Shown: positions 33,846-44,320, numbered from the stretch's first letter. The stretch: 64,000 nt of DNA from Lunularia cruciata (GCA_948567375.1 OX419757.1:19654001-19718000), one strand, 5' to 3'. The notes: generated by a model from the sequence alone, not told the origin. Translations and numbers: made by a program.

Positions 33846-34138
33846 CAAGCGGAAGCAGTAGAGAGAAGTCAGGTAATCAAAGACCTGAAGAGAGAAGTGC
33901 CGTTTTTGGGAGAGCCTGAATCATCACAATCAAGATTGTTTGGAAAGATTTGATGGAGTTGTGATTAAGGAGTGTTAATTTGTGACAAGACTGCAAGTCA
34001 GTGCTTGTTACTCTCTTCTGGGTGTGGTTTCTACCTGAGAGATTAAAGACGCAACCAAGAAGAACTACATGTTACTGTTTGACTTTGTATTTGACCAATT
34101 CTGACTCATATCTCTGCGGGAAAGAACTTTACTTACCC

Positions 34139-34244
34139 AATTACCGCAAAAGTGATATTTGCCGGGTTGTCACATGATTTTTGGCGCCTCTGCCGGGGAC
34201 AAAAATCATGTGACAAGCCGGCAAATATCACTTTTGCGGTAATC
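34139..34244. repeat. Inverted-repeat junction of the composite
   Basis: ttgtcacatgatttttg (34167-34183) is the exact reverse complement of caaaaatcatgtgacaa (34200-34216). With one mismatch the pairing extends outward to 34139 and 34244 through both LTR ends. The primer site forms most of the 16-base loop. Confidence 0.9.
34182..34199 (+). other. Primer binding site of C' (tRNA-Asp type)
   Basis: TGGCGCCTCTGCCGGGGA, 7 bases after the LTR end. It matches the complement of the 3' end of plant tRNA-Asp (TGGCGCCGTTGCCGGGGA) except at two central bases. This primer choice is known from Athila/Tat-type Ty3/gypsy elements. Confidence 0.8.
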
Positions 34245-35943
34245 AGGTAAGTAAAGTTTGTTCTCGCAGAGATACGAGTCAGAATTGGTCAAATATGAAG
34301 CAAAGTAACAATGTAGTTCTTCTTGAGTTCTTCTTTAGTCTCTCAGGTAGAAACCACACCTAGAAGAGAGTAACAAGCACTAACTCGCAGTCTTATCACA
34401 AATTCACACTCCTTAATCACAAATCCTTCAATTCTTTCCAAACAATCTTGATTGTGATGATTCAGGCTCTCCCAAAAACGGCACTTCACTGCAAAACGAC
34501 TTCACCTCAGAATTGTATTCCACCCATCCACTGAAGGTACAACTTCCTCGATCGAAATTGCTTCACATCCACCTCGCACGGCACTCACAAATGCAGAATA
34601 CTACCAACACTACAATTCCTCTCAGATCTGTCAAGGCATTGCTTTGATTGCATTTCACTAAGGATCAAACACACAGAATGAAGATCAAGGCTGTGGAATC
34701 CAACATCCAACAAGCACACTGACTTGCACTTTGAATTTCTCCAAACATTCACAAACACAATTGCAAAGTTGATACTTGGAATCAAGCTCAAGCGACGAGC
34801 ACTGCTTCACAGCACTTCGCTTTATCTATTCTCAGAAATAATGAGCACTGAACAACAATTTCATGCGAATGCCACTCTTAAATAGTGAAGCAATCGACAA
34901 TTCTAACAACTATACCGTTCTACCACAACTGTTCTAACCTGCAGATCCGAAATGACAATGCACCTCTTCATATCTGCCCCTTCAAATCTCAAATTGGTTA
35001 CTAATCCAATCCAATGTCTACTTCTTCCTCGGCTTTCAAACTTGAACCCGAAGTAATCTTACTTCCTACTACATTTTCCTTGGGTTTCACATCTCCTACA
35101 TCTTCTACCAGATCCAGTAATTCTCTTTCCTGATCTGAAATTGCACTAGTGAGTAATCTATCTAACTCTTCATCCTTCAACCCACTCTTCTCTAATGTTG
35201 CTGAGGGCAACTCCGAAGACATTTGGATTCCTATGTTATCTACTTTGGGTTTTGCCTTAACATCCTACCAAAGCTTTTCTAACTCTATTCTCACTAAGTC
35301 TAATCTAATCGCAATATTGTCTTCTACTTCTAAGATCTTCTGTCTACGCGAGTTTTGAGACTAATCAACAAGGCATTCAAATCTGTATCTTTCGCTTGTC
35401 TTTGCCTCGTCTCCTGCACCAACAACTTCAACTCGTGCAGTCGCGCATCTTCAATTTGAACGATGGCTTCTGTACTTAACATTGCGTTCACTCTGAGGAC
35501 TATCTCCTTCAATGGCTCCAATCTTGTCTTTTGTTCTCGTTCCCAATCTGCAAGCCATTCCTCTCTGTACATCGCCAACTCTTCTTCGAACTCGGCCTTC
35601 ACCGCTTCCTTCTCTTTCTCCTTCTGTACAACTTTCTCTTCTTGATTACAAAGTAATTCTCGTAATCTCTCTTCTTCTCTATACCGCACAGACAACTCTC
35701 TTTGCCAGAGCTGCTTCTTCTCCTCCATACTCTCCATCACTTGATCGAGCTCTTGGTCCTTTGATGCTACCCTCGCCATAGCATGGATAAGCTCTACTCT
35801 TGAATCAGCAATCTACTGCTTCAAGATTTCGTGCTCCGCTACTTGTCTCTCCCTTGCAATGTCACTCTTCCTCGCAAGATCCTCTTGATAACTCACTTCT
35901 CTCTTCTTTATTTTGGAAAAAAACAAAAAATGTGGGCACCACA
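34209..35943 (-). repeat. 3' LTR of family C element
   Basis: On the minus strand it begins tgtggtgcccac and ends ttgtcaca. Same length as the 5' LTR, with scattered single differences (for example aatcaggtaag here against aatcgggtaag). It carries the coiled-coil frame at 35330-35779 and, after a TAG present in both LTRs, a second open part at 35001-35222. The frames differ by a few indels from the 5' copy. Confidence 0.92.
35001..35779 (-). pseudogene. LTR-encoded coiled-coil protein, 3' LTR copy
   Basis: From ATG 35779 (MARVASKDQELDQVMESMEE) the frame runs 149 codons as a continuous charged coiled coil (RYREEERLRELLCNQEEKVV, KEKEAVKAEFEEELAMYREE). It shifts near 35335 and resumes as the acidic segment 35222-35001 (LKDEELDRLLTSAISDQERE). 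It is the same product as in the 5' LTR. Function unknown. The location entirely within an LTR is unusual. Confidence 0.55.
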
Positions 35944-35945
35944 TA

Positions 35946-35956
35946 CCCCCTCTCTC
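35946..35956 (-). other. Polypurine tract of family C
   Basis: gagagaggggg on the minus strand, two bases before the 3' LTR. It primes plus-strand synthesis. Confidence 0.8.
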
Positions 35957-36244
35957 AAATGTGAGCGTCCCCGCAAACATAGACCTTGGGTGTCTTAGAA
36001 ACTTTTGAGTCTATGGTCCAATATCTCCAAACTCTCCACCCGTTTACTCGAGTGGCAAAAGGATTACCTTCCAAATCGATGAGTTGCATGGATCCATTTT
36101 TGTAAAGATGAAGAACTCAATAGGGACCCATCCATCTCAAATGCAACTTGCCTGGAAAAAATATTCGCGATTGTCATATAACAAAACCAAATCCCCTTCT
36201 CGTACAGTCACAGGCTTGATTCTCTGATCATGCCTGACTTTCCT

Positions 36245-37108
36245 CTATGCTTGTACTTCTTTCATGGTTTGCATTGCATCATCTCTTTTCTCTTCTAACC
36301 ACATCAGTTGATGAATCCAAAGATCCTGACTTTCCTCTTCCGATATTCGTTCTTCACATAGAACCCGATATGTCGGAACTTCAAATTCAACTGGCAGTAT
36401 GGGATGCAAGCCATATGTCAAGAAGTATGGGGATTGTTTGGTTGTAATCTTCTCTGTCGTTTGATATGCCCACAACGCGGCTGGTAATTTTGTATCCCAG
36501 TCATAGGCATAATTGACAGTCACCTTATTCAAAATTTTACAAAGTAACCCATTCGCTTTTTCCGTTAAGCCATTTGCTTTTAGGTTATACGGAGTCGTCT
36601 TCCGATGTTTAATCTGAAAATACTTGGTTAATGCCTCCATTACCGAGTTCAAAAAATGTGTTCCTTGGTAACTGACCTATTCCAGAGGACACCCATATCG
36701 GGGGATGATGTTTCGAAAGAAAAATTCCGCCACAGTTTCAGCATCATCTCTGCGAGTTGCTTCTGCTTCAACCATCTTGGTAGCATAGTCAGTGCAAACC
36801 AAAATGTAGCGCTTTCTTGTGACTCGGGTCACTGGTTGAATGGGACCCACAAAATCAATCCCCCATTTCTCAAATGGGGCCAAAGGCAAAATTGGTCTCA
36901 AAGGCCATTGAGAAGTAGCCGTCGGCTTCCCCATTCTCTGACACGCATCACAGCTTCGGATATGAGCATGTACATCTTTGTACATTGTAGGCCACCAATA
37001 CCCTACCGAAAGAATTTTCTTTACAGTATTCTTCAGAGCATAGTGTCCTCCCGATGCCTCGGAGTATAAAGATTCAATTACTCCTCCTACTTCGTATCTG
37101 TACTTCAT
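36245..37108 (-). pseudogene. Integrase of family C
   Basis: Zinc-binding domain at 37108-36960 (HYALKNTVKKILSVGYWW, then C-D-A-C). First catalytic Asp in WGIDFVGPI. The frame stops at 36677 (TAG) and continues in phase at 36652. The second catalytic position reads SYQGTHFLNSV, with Asp replaced by Tyr. The third acidic region is KANGLTEKANGLL. The C-terminal part includes LPAALWAYQTTEK and FLTYGLHPILPVEFEVP. No chromodomain follows. Inactive by the stop and the Asp change. Confidence 0.8.
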
Positions 37109-39494
37109 CTTCGCCCATCTTAAATAAAATGCTGTGTTTAAGCTGGTACGGCCCCATTTTCCTGAGAAAGACTGCCCACTGTTCCGGATCCATCCCCTCA
37201 GGACAATGGAGAGTATTCAGATAATTATATTCATCTGCATACCTCGTACTTCTCATTGCTGATAAGTGATACAACTCTTTGTCAGGGAACCGATCGTCAA
37301 TTTCCCACTCCTGGTCTTGAGTTTCTAACCTGGACAGGAAGTCCGCATTCAAATGCGAAGCTCCCTTCCTCACTTGTACAATATACGTGAACTCTTGTAA
37401 TAACAAGATCCATCTTGCAATTTGTCCCGATAAATCTGCCTTCTTGACCAGATGTTGCAATGCATAATGGTCAACATAGAAGACAAACTCATACTCCAAC
37501 AAATAATGACGAAATTTCTTGCAGGCATACACCATTCCGAGTGCTTCTCTTTCAATCGTTGAATAGTTCTTTTCAGAAACTGAAAGTTGTCGGCTGGCAT
37601 AATACACCGGGTAGTCCTTCTTCTTCTCGTCCTTCTGACTTAAGACAACCCCAATGGCCATGGACAAAGTGTCCACATACACATGAAAGGGGACGTCCCA
37701 ATTCGGGGCCCTCATGACTGGTGCTTCAACCAGTTTCTTCTTCAACACCTGGAAAGCTTCTTCTTGATGTGCTTCCCATAGATAGTCTTCGGATTTCTTC
37801 AGAAGCTTTTTAAGTGGTGCAGCCAGCACTACATAGTTTGACACGAAGCGTTTGTAATATCTGACATGTCCCAAGAAGGCTCTCAGCTCTCGGATGTTCT
37901 TTGAGGATTCCAAAGCTGCGATTATCTTAACCTTCTCAACATCGACTTCAATACCTCGGCTTGACACCCGATGCCCCAGAAGAATTCCCTCCTTCATGGC
38001 AAAGAAGCATTTCTCCGGGTGTAATGACAAGCCGGCAAAATGACACCTTTCAAACATTTGGCAAAGGTAATCTATATGTACATCTCTTCGCCCAAACACA
38101 CAAAATTCATCAATAAAAACTTCAACAAATTTGCGCAGGAAATCCTTGAAGATCAAATTCATCATCCGCTGGAAAGTAGCGGGAGCATTACACAACCCAA
38201 AAGGCATTTGATTGTAAGCAAAAGTGCCCCAGTCAGTCGTGAATGTAGTTTTATCCTTGTCTTCTTCTCAAATGGATACTTGATTGTACCCTGAAAATCC
38301 ATCGAGAAAACTATAACAAGGATGCCCAGCTACCTGATCTAAAATTGTATCGGTAAAAGGCAAGGGATGATGATCTTTCCTTGTAACTGTGTTCAATTTT
38401 TGGAAGTCTTGGCACGCTTGGATCTTCCCTATTTTCTTCTTTGGGACAATGACAATGGGGGAGACCCATTCACTGCTTAAGACAGGGAAGATGATTCCGG
38501 CCCCTAAGTACTTATCGATTTCATCTTTCACCAAAAGTGAGTACTTTGGGTTCAGGCGGTATTGTCGCTGCCAAACCGAAACTGCACCTTCAACCAAATC
38601 AATCCGGTGTTCTCCAAATTCTCGTGGAATACCCGGCATTTGATCAATCGACCAGGCAAATACATCCTGGAACTCTATAAATAGGGCAGTGTATCCTACC
38701 AACTCCTCCGAAGTAACTATCTTCAAGATTTTTAAAATTTTTCCTTCAGTTAGTAACACCTCTTGACAGTCATCGGGGTTGATGACTCCTTCAACGTGGC
38801 TTACTCGGCTTATCCCGAGGCGAGCGGCCATCAAACCCCCTTCCTCCAAGTCAGGTTCACCCGAGGCAAGGTCATATGGATCTTCGTCGTCAACCTCTAC
38901 CTCGTAGCATTCCAAGTAATTAACTTGGACTACGTCTTCAGATTCGTCTGAAGACGAAGACGATGAGTCTTCGGATTTGTCCTCCTCTTCTGACAGACTT
39001 GTTTCTCCGAGATGGGGAACCTTTGTCCAACTCACAGTCACCAGCTTCTGATCTTCGGACGAAATGTCCTTGAATCTTAACTTCTGCTGATGCCAATCCA
39101 CTACAACTTGGGCACTATACAACCAGGGTCTGCCGATCAACAGAGGGTAACCAGTTTTTGTCACTGGCCGTAACACGATGTAATTCAACTTGAAGGGTAA
39201 TCCTCCAATGATCATGGTAATGTTTGACAGCATGCCCAAGGGCTGTCTCCTAGTTTGGTCGGCAAACTTCAAAACTCGAGGTGTTGGTTCAAATGTATGA
39301 TACCCGAGTTGATTTGCCGTATCTTTGGTCATAACATTCACCCCAGACCCAGAGTCAATGGGTATCGATGTGATCATACACCCTGCAATCTCCGCGTCTA
39401 CCTCGGGAGATCCCAAATCTTCTTGTTCAATATGATAGATAGCAGGCAGGTCCTTCTTTGACATCGACCTCACCTTCTTGAGGGCCAAATTAAG
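37074..39494 (-). pseudogene. Protease, RT and RNase H of family C
   Basis: One phase from 39494 to 38268, then a TGA, then open in the same phase to 37074. Protease: SIPIDSGSGVNVMTKDTANQ (D-S-G active site). RT: SEWVSPIVIVPKKKIGKIQA, LDGFSGYNQVSI; after the stop QMPFGLCNAPATFQRM; the YxDD box reads FIDEFCVF (second Asp to Glu). RNase H: FHVYVDTLSMAIGVVLSQ, YSTIEREALGMVYACKKF, FYVDHYALQHLV. The stop at 38268-38270 sits where CGA (Arg/Gln context IxEEDK) would restore the frame; I read it as C-to-T decay. Confidence 0.85.
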
Positions 39495-42009
39495 CTATCT
39501 CTTGTACAACTTGTTATCTTTCCACAATTGCTTAAATGTAACATTGGCATTTGTGGTGGCCAAATCGGCTACAATATCATATTGGGGAACTCCTCCCAAT
39601 TTGACCGTCTTTGTCTTTGGCTTTGGGTCCGAGGACTCTCCATGTTCCCTCTTGACTTTGGGACGCTTCAAAATGGTGATGGGCTTGCTGATGGCCTTAA
39701 CCCGAGCTTCCTTGGGTTGGCCCACCTCGGCTTGGATCAGACCCTTTACTTCAGATCGGATGTCCGCCGGAGAAATTGGAGACTTCGTCTTCGTCTCTTC
39801 TTCCAAACTCAGTTCCCGAGTCTTGAGTAATGCCTCCGTTAATTCTTTCTGCAAGGCTTTAGCTTTAGCTTTTGCAAGGATCTTTTCCTCCTTGGCCGAA
39901 AGAATGGCTTTTGAGCGCTGTCTCTTTGCCTTTCGAGAAGATGACAAGGTCGTACTCAGTTCTTCGGGATCACGCTTCTTCTTGCTGGAGCGTGTCTCAA
40001 CTTTCAAAACTTCAAGGTCTGGCCATTCTCCTTTTGAGGCTAGACTCCCTTCTTGAGGTCTTTCTTCCTCAAGCGTAATACAATTTACATTTGTATCCCC
40101 CTTCGGCTGAAGTGCTGCATGCTCAACGGGGGTCTGTACATATTTTACAGGCGGCTTTGGGTTTGGTGGGTGAGGGCATTGGTTGCCTGTATGCCCCGAT
40201 CCTTTACAATTTCCACACAGGGGAACGTACCTAATTTGCCTTCTTGGCTCGGGACAATTTGGAGACCAATGTCCCATCGAGCCACAATTATAACAGGCTC
40301 CGGGCGCAACATTCTGAGGGCGATTTTGGTTGCTCATCGGTGGTCTTTGCGGAGGAGCATTGGGGTTATACTCCCTAGGTCCAAACCTCGGACCTTGATA
40401 CGATGTGCTTGGTTGAGGCTGTACCTCTTGAGTTTGGTACACCGCCTCTTTGTCCTCGTCTTGGTTCCATCCCGGAATCCCAATCAATCTATTGCACCGG
40501 GAATGCATTACGAGTATTGCATTCTGTGTTGGCGTGGCCAGATTTGCCACATGCGGTGCACCACACATTAGATCGTCCAAATGCTGGGGCCTTTCTTTGG
40601 TCCTTAGCCCCAATCATCTGGATCTTGAAATCCAAAAACTCCTTGATGAGGGCATCCAGCTTTGTATCCGCCTTATGTACACTCTTGGCTGGAGGAGTCA
40701 CTGGTTTCTTGCCTCCACGTCTTCTGACTCGTCTTGGCTTTGATTCTTCTTTGGATTCCGAAGAAGAGCTCAAAGACGTAGAGGATTTGTCCAAAGAAGA
40801 GGAGGTGCTGCGCGAAGCTCTCCTTCTGGGCTTCTTGCCCTTCTTCTCCCGATTTCTCCGGTTACCGGCAGAGTGAGAGTGGGCCGCTTCATAACGAGTG
40901 ACATGTTTGAGTACTTTGTCCAGGGAAGTTACGTTCCTCTCCCTGGCAAAGATTCGTATCTCTGGTGAAAGGCCCCCGAGGAACCAGGTAATGGCTTGGG
41001 CATCGGAGTATCCCACCACCCCCGATTGCTTGGGAACTCGGTTCAGTAGTGCCATGAACCGCTCAGAGTAGTCTCTCAACTTCTCCTTCTTACCCCGGTC
41101 CAAATCGTTGAGTGCCACGAAGACACTTGTATCATAGTCAACCTCCCGGAATTGTTCCAAGAAGTTGTTTCTCAAGTCCGCCCAGTCCGATGGTACAAAC
41201 CCCTTCTGAGTCACATTGGTGTACCAGCTCCGAGCTTTCTTGCGGAGCAAACTTGGGAAAATTCTCAATCGATCTGCCGAGTCATGCTCCTTGTTAGCAA
41301 AGGAGATGACTTCAAATTTTTCAATGAATTCATCAGGGTCTTTGTCTTGTTCTGTCCCCTTATACTTCTGATAGGCATGTTGGGTGATAGGGAGCGAAGT
41401 CATCGTTCGATGCACTGGGATCGGCTGAGGTAATGTGGAACTTGACGGAACGGAAGGATTGGCTGGAATTGACGCCGTATTATCAGCCCAGAGATTCCAA
41501 TTCGTCAAATTCAAAGTAGGGTCTTCTTTGACAATTTGTGCTATGAGGGTGTCGACTTCAACCCGAGTGGAAGATTCAGGATCAACACCTTCGATGGGTT
41601 CTTCAAAATTCCTTTGGGACAACCGAGGAATTGTTCGTAGAAGATATTGACACTCGTCTTTAGTAAGTGTTTGTGCTGTCTTTTCTCAAACAAAGGTCTT
41701 CAAGGAAACAACTTCCTTTACAGCTCTAGGGGAAGTTGGTGTACTAGGCCGCAATGCATATGTTTGCCCACTCAATTCTTTCTTCTTCTTGGAAGAAGAG
41801 GGAGATGCGAAGTAGCCTTGCCAACCGCCTTCACGTTTCTTGTGGTCAAGTTCTCGCAGGGCTGCTTGCACTTCGTGAAGGAGTTGAAACTCCAACGCCT
41901 CTCACTCAGTTTCATCAACGATGGATGGGACGTTCAGACGTTCGTCTTCTTCACGCTGAAGTGCTTGTTTTCGAGCTCTCTCTTCCCGTTGTTCTTTCAA
42001 TGCAGACAT
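39495..42009 (-). pseudogene. Gag of family C, three CCHC zinc knuckles
   Basis: It starts at ATG 42009 (MSALKEQREERARKQALQRE). TGA codons at 41902-41904 and 41686-41688 split an otherwise open frame. The capsid part (41622 to about 40900) includes KYKGTEQDKDPDEFIEKFEV and FLEQFREVDYDTSVFVALND. A Ser/Arg linker follows, then knuckle 1 CTACGKSGHANTEC (about 40525). A one-base frameshift at about 40490-40510 leads into knuckle 2 CYNCGSMGHWSPNC and knuckle 3 CGNCKGSGHTGNQC (about 40300 and 40200). A lysine-rich tail ends at TAG 39495-39497, with pol open in the same phase right after it. Three knuckles is more than the usual one or two. Confidence 0.82.
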
Positions 42010-42072
42010 TCATATTGCATTGATACCCAGTTTCTAATTTGGCTTCGTATTCTTCCACTTCCAAGATTTGTA

Positions 42073-42090
42073 TCCCCGGCAGCGGCGCCA
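42073..42090 (-). other. Primer binding site of family C (tRNA-Asp type)
   Basis: On the minus strand TGGCGCCGCTGCCGGGGA, 7 bases (tgatttt) after the 5' LTR. It differs by one base from the complement of plant tRNA-Asp. Confidence 0.88.
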
Positions 42091-42097
42091 AAAATCA

Positions 42098-43832
42098 TGT
42101 GACAAGCCGGCAAATATCACTTTTGCGGTAATCGGGTAAGTAAAGTTTGTTCTCGCAGAGATACGAGTCAGAATTGGTCAAATATGAAGCAAAGTAACAA
42201 TATAGTTCTTCTTGAGTTCTTCTTTAGTCTCTCAGGTAGAAACCACACCCAGAAGAGAGTAACAAGCACTGACTCGTAGTCTTATCACAAATTCACACTC
42301 CTTAATCACAAATCCTTCAGTTCTTTCCAAACAATCTTGATTGTGATGATTCAGGCTCTCCCAAAAACGGCACTTCACTGCAAAACGACTTCACCTCAGA
42401 ATTGTGTTCCACCCCTCCACTGAAGGCACAACTTCCTCGATCAAAATTGCTTCACATCCACCTCGCACGGCACTCACAAATGTAGAATACTACCAACACT
42501 ACAATTCCTCTCAGATCTGTCAAGGCATTGCTTCGATTGCACTTCACTCAGGATCAAATACACAGAATGAAGATCAAGGCTGTGGAATCCAACATCCAAC
42601 AAGCACACTGACTTGCACTTTGAATTTCTCCAAACATTCACAAACACAATTGCAAAGTTGATACTCGGAATCAAGCTCAAGCGACGAGCACTGCTTCACA
42701 GCACTTCGCTTTATCTATTCTCAGAAATAATGAGCACTGAACAACAATTTCATGCGAATGCCACTCTTAAATAGTGAAGCAATCGACAATTCTAACAACT
42801 ATACCGTTCTACCACAACTGTTCTAACCTGCAGATCCGAAATGACAATGCACCTCTTCATATCTGCCCCTTCAAATCTCAAATTGGTTACTAATCCAATC
42901 CAATGTCTACTTCTTCCTCAGCTTTCAAACTTGAACCCGAAGTAATCTTACTTCCTACTACATTTTCCTTGGGTTTCACATCTCCTACATCTTCTACCAG
43001 ATCCAGTAATTCTCTTCCTGATCTGAAATTGCACTAGTGGGTAATCTATCTAACTCTTCATCCTTCAACCCACTCTTCTCTAATGTCGATGAGGGCAACT
43101 CCGAAGACATTTGGATTCCTATGTTATCTACTTTGGGTTTTGCCTTAACATCCTACCAAAGCTTTTCTAACTCTATTCTCACTAAGTCTAATCTAATTGC
43201 AATATTGTCTTCTACTTCTAAGATCTTCCTGTCTACGCGAGTTTTGAGACTAATCAACAAGGCATTCAAATCTGTATCTTTCACTTGTCTTTGCCTCGTC
43301 TCCTGCACCAACAACTTCAACTTGTGCAGTCGCGCATCTTCAATTTGAACGCTGGCTTCTGTACTTAACATTGCATTCACTCTGAGGACTATCTCCTTCA
43401 ATGGCTCCAATCTTGTCTTTCGTTCTCGTTCCCAATCTGCAAGCCATTCCTCTCTGTACATCGCCAACTCTTCTTCAAACTCGGCCTTCACCGCTTCCTT
43501 CTCTTTCTCCTTCTGTACAACTTTCTCTTCTTGATTACGAAGTAATTCTCGTAATCTCTCTTCTTCTCTATACCGCACATACAACTCTCTTTGCAAGAGC
43601 TGCTTCTTCTCCTCCATACTCTCCATCACTCCATCGAGCTCTTGGTCCTTTGATGCTACCCTTGCCATAGCATGGATAAGCTCTACTCTTGAATTAGCAA
43701 ATTGTTGCTTCAAGATTTCATGCTCCGCTACCTGTCTCTCCCTTGCGATGTCACTCTTCCTTGCAAGATCCTCTCGATAACTCACTTCTCTCTTCTTTAT
43801 TTTGAAAAAAAACAAAAAATGTGGGCACCACA
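42098..43832 (-). repeat. 5' LTR of family C element
   Basis: 1735 bp, the same termini as the 3' LTR. The right edge is followed directly by the duplication gcacc (43833-43837) and then family B sequence. Carries the coiled-coil frame at 43153-43668. Confidence 0.93.
43153..43668 (-). CDS. LTR-encoded coiled-coil protein, 5' LTR copy
   Basis: From ATG 43668 the frame runs 171 codons to TAG at 43153 (MARVASKDQELDGVMESMEE, ERKTRLEPLKEIVLRVNAML, LHKLKLLVQETRQRQVKDTD, IAIRLDLVRIELEKLW). The frame is open further upstream to the LTR edge and beyond into family B sequence, but there is no other ATG inside the LTR before it. It is almost wholly heptad-like and charged, with no catalytic motif. The stop is shared by both LTRs, and the same phase continues open for about 35 codons after it. 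In retroviruses and a few retrotransposons LTR-internal genes encode accessory proteins; nothing here shows what this one does. Confidence 0.5.
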   Translation of the reverse strand: MARVASKDQELDGVMESMEEKKQLLQRELYVRYREEERLRELLRNQEEKVVQKEKEKEAVKAEFEEELAMYREEWLADWERERKTRLEPLKEIVLRVNAMLSTEASVQIEDARLHKLKLLVQETRQRQVKDTDLNALLISLKTRVDRKILEVEDNIAIRLDLVRIELEKLW

Positions 43833-43837
43833 GCACC

Positions 43838-44050
43838 ATGCCACCTCCCAAACATTGATGGTACTATGGACCCAAGCTTGGCACTTGTACGTGCAGGTTT
43901 GAGGTGTATGTTATGTGGCTCTTCTGGTGGAGCTGCTACTATGTTAGTGTGTGATAGTTGTTCAAGAGGATGGCATATGGCATGTATGACTCCTCCCCTC
44001 ATGGTGATTCCTTAGGGACAATGGTTATGTCCTAGATGTACTTGACTTAT
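43838..44050 (+). pseudogene. PHD finger at the C-terminus of B3 pol
   Basis: Continuation of the B3 integrase after the family C block: CHLPNIDGTMDPSLALVRAG, then a complete Cys4-His-Cys3 PHD pattern: CMLC, CDSC, WHMAC and, after one TAG, W-L-C-P-R-C. TPPL after MAC is the usual PHD xPPL motif. The B-old copy at 22649-22945 has the same domain, so it is a family feature and not a chance host fusion. PHD fingers bind histone H3 tails; a role in targeting integration to chromatin, as chromodomains do in chromoviruses, is inference. Confidence 0.8.
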
Positions 44051-44320
44051 AGCTAGTTCATTCTTTATATGGTATAGATTGTAGACAAGCGACTAACAAT
44101 GGGGCTCCATAGCACCCGGCCTCTTGATCTTTGCCCATCATAGGGTATACCATATGCTTGGAGTAGATGGCTATCTGGAGTTAGAGGGACCTAATTGCCA
44201 ACTAGGGAGTGATTTTGGCACTTTAGAGGTTATGTATGATTTATGTGTGAGTTGTGCTTCTAAAGTGTATGATGTTGATATTGTTGTATGTTGTGTAGCA
44301 ATGTATATACACATGATAAC
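44051..44320 (+). other. 3' region of B3 with repeat X
   Basis: Untranslated sequence after the PHD finger. Positions 44213-44320 (repeat X, starting near ttggcactttagag and including agtgtatgatgttga and tgttgtgtag) recur after the terminal block S at 44768-44870, and around the corresponding block in B1. Confidence 0.6.

Larger units (their letters stand above)
31805..34174 (+). repeat. LTR of subfamily C' (plus strand, 2370 bp)
   Basis: It starts tatggtgcccac (ancestral tgtggtgcccac, as in the other two LTRs) and ends ttgtcaca. The first 40 bases and the last 300 bases match the 1735-bp family C LTRs. The middle is different and longer and carries frames at 32676-33587 and 33603-33845. It therefore belongs to a related subfamily rather than the same element. 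No matching second LTR is present in the window. Confidence 0.75.
31805..43832. mobile_element. Family C composite insertion with a U3 end at both termini
   Basis: From left to right: plus-strand LTR C' (31805-34174), 7-bp spacer, primer site (34182-34199), 9 bases, then a complete minus-strand family C element (34209-43832: 3' LTR, pol, gag, primer site, 5' LTR). Both outer ends are LTR beginnings and are reverse complements (ggtgcccacattttttg against its complement). The single 5-bp duplication gcacc flanks the whole block. A normal provirus has one U3 start and one U5 end outside, so this arrangement is abnormal. Confidence 0.8.
34209..43832 (-). mobile_element. Family C Ty3/gypsy element, complete structure, decayed coding
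   Basis: A 9624-bp minus-strand element with two LTRs of exactly 1735 bp (34209-35943 and 42098-43832) that are nearly identical, so the insertion is young. Internal order on the minus strand: primer site, gag with three CCHC knuckles, protease, RT, RNase H, integrase, polypurine tract. The tRNA-Asp-type primer site suggests the Tat/Athila side of plant Ty3/gypsy; an RT tree would be needed to settle this. Gag-pol carries several stops, most of them TGA where a CGA codon is expected. Confidence 0.88.

Noticed and set aside
34209-43832. Ordinary nested insertion of the minus family C element into a C' element
   Set aside because: The expected 5-bp duplication (aatca) is absent on the right, and the right edge carries the duplication that belongs to the left edge of the whole block.
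43669-43851. Longer 232-codon version of the LTR coiled-coil frame starting at 43851
   Set aside because: Its ATG lies in family B flanking DNA outside the LTR, so the extension is a product of this insertion site.
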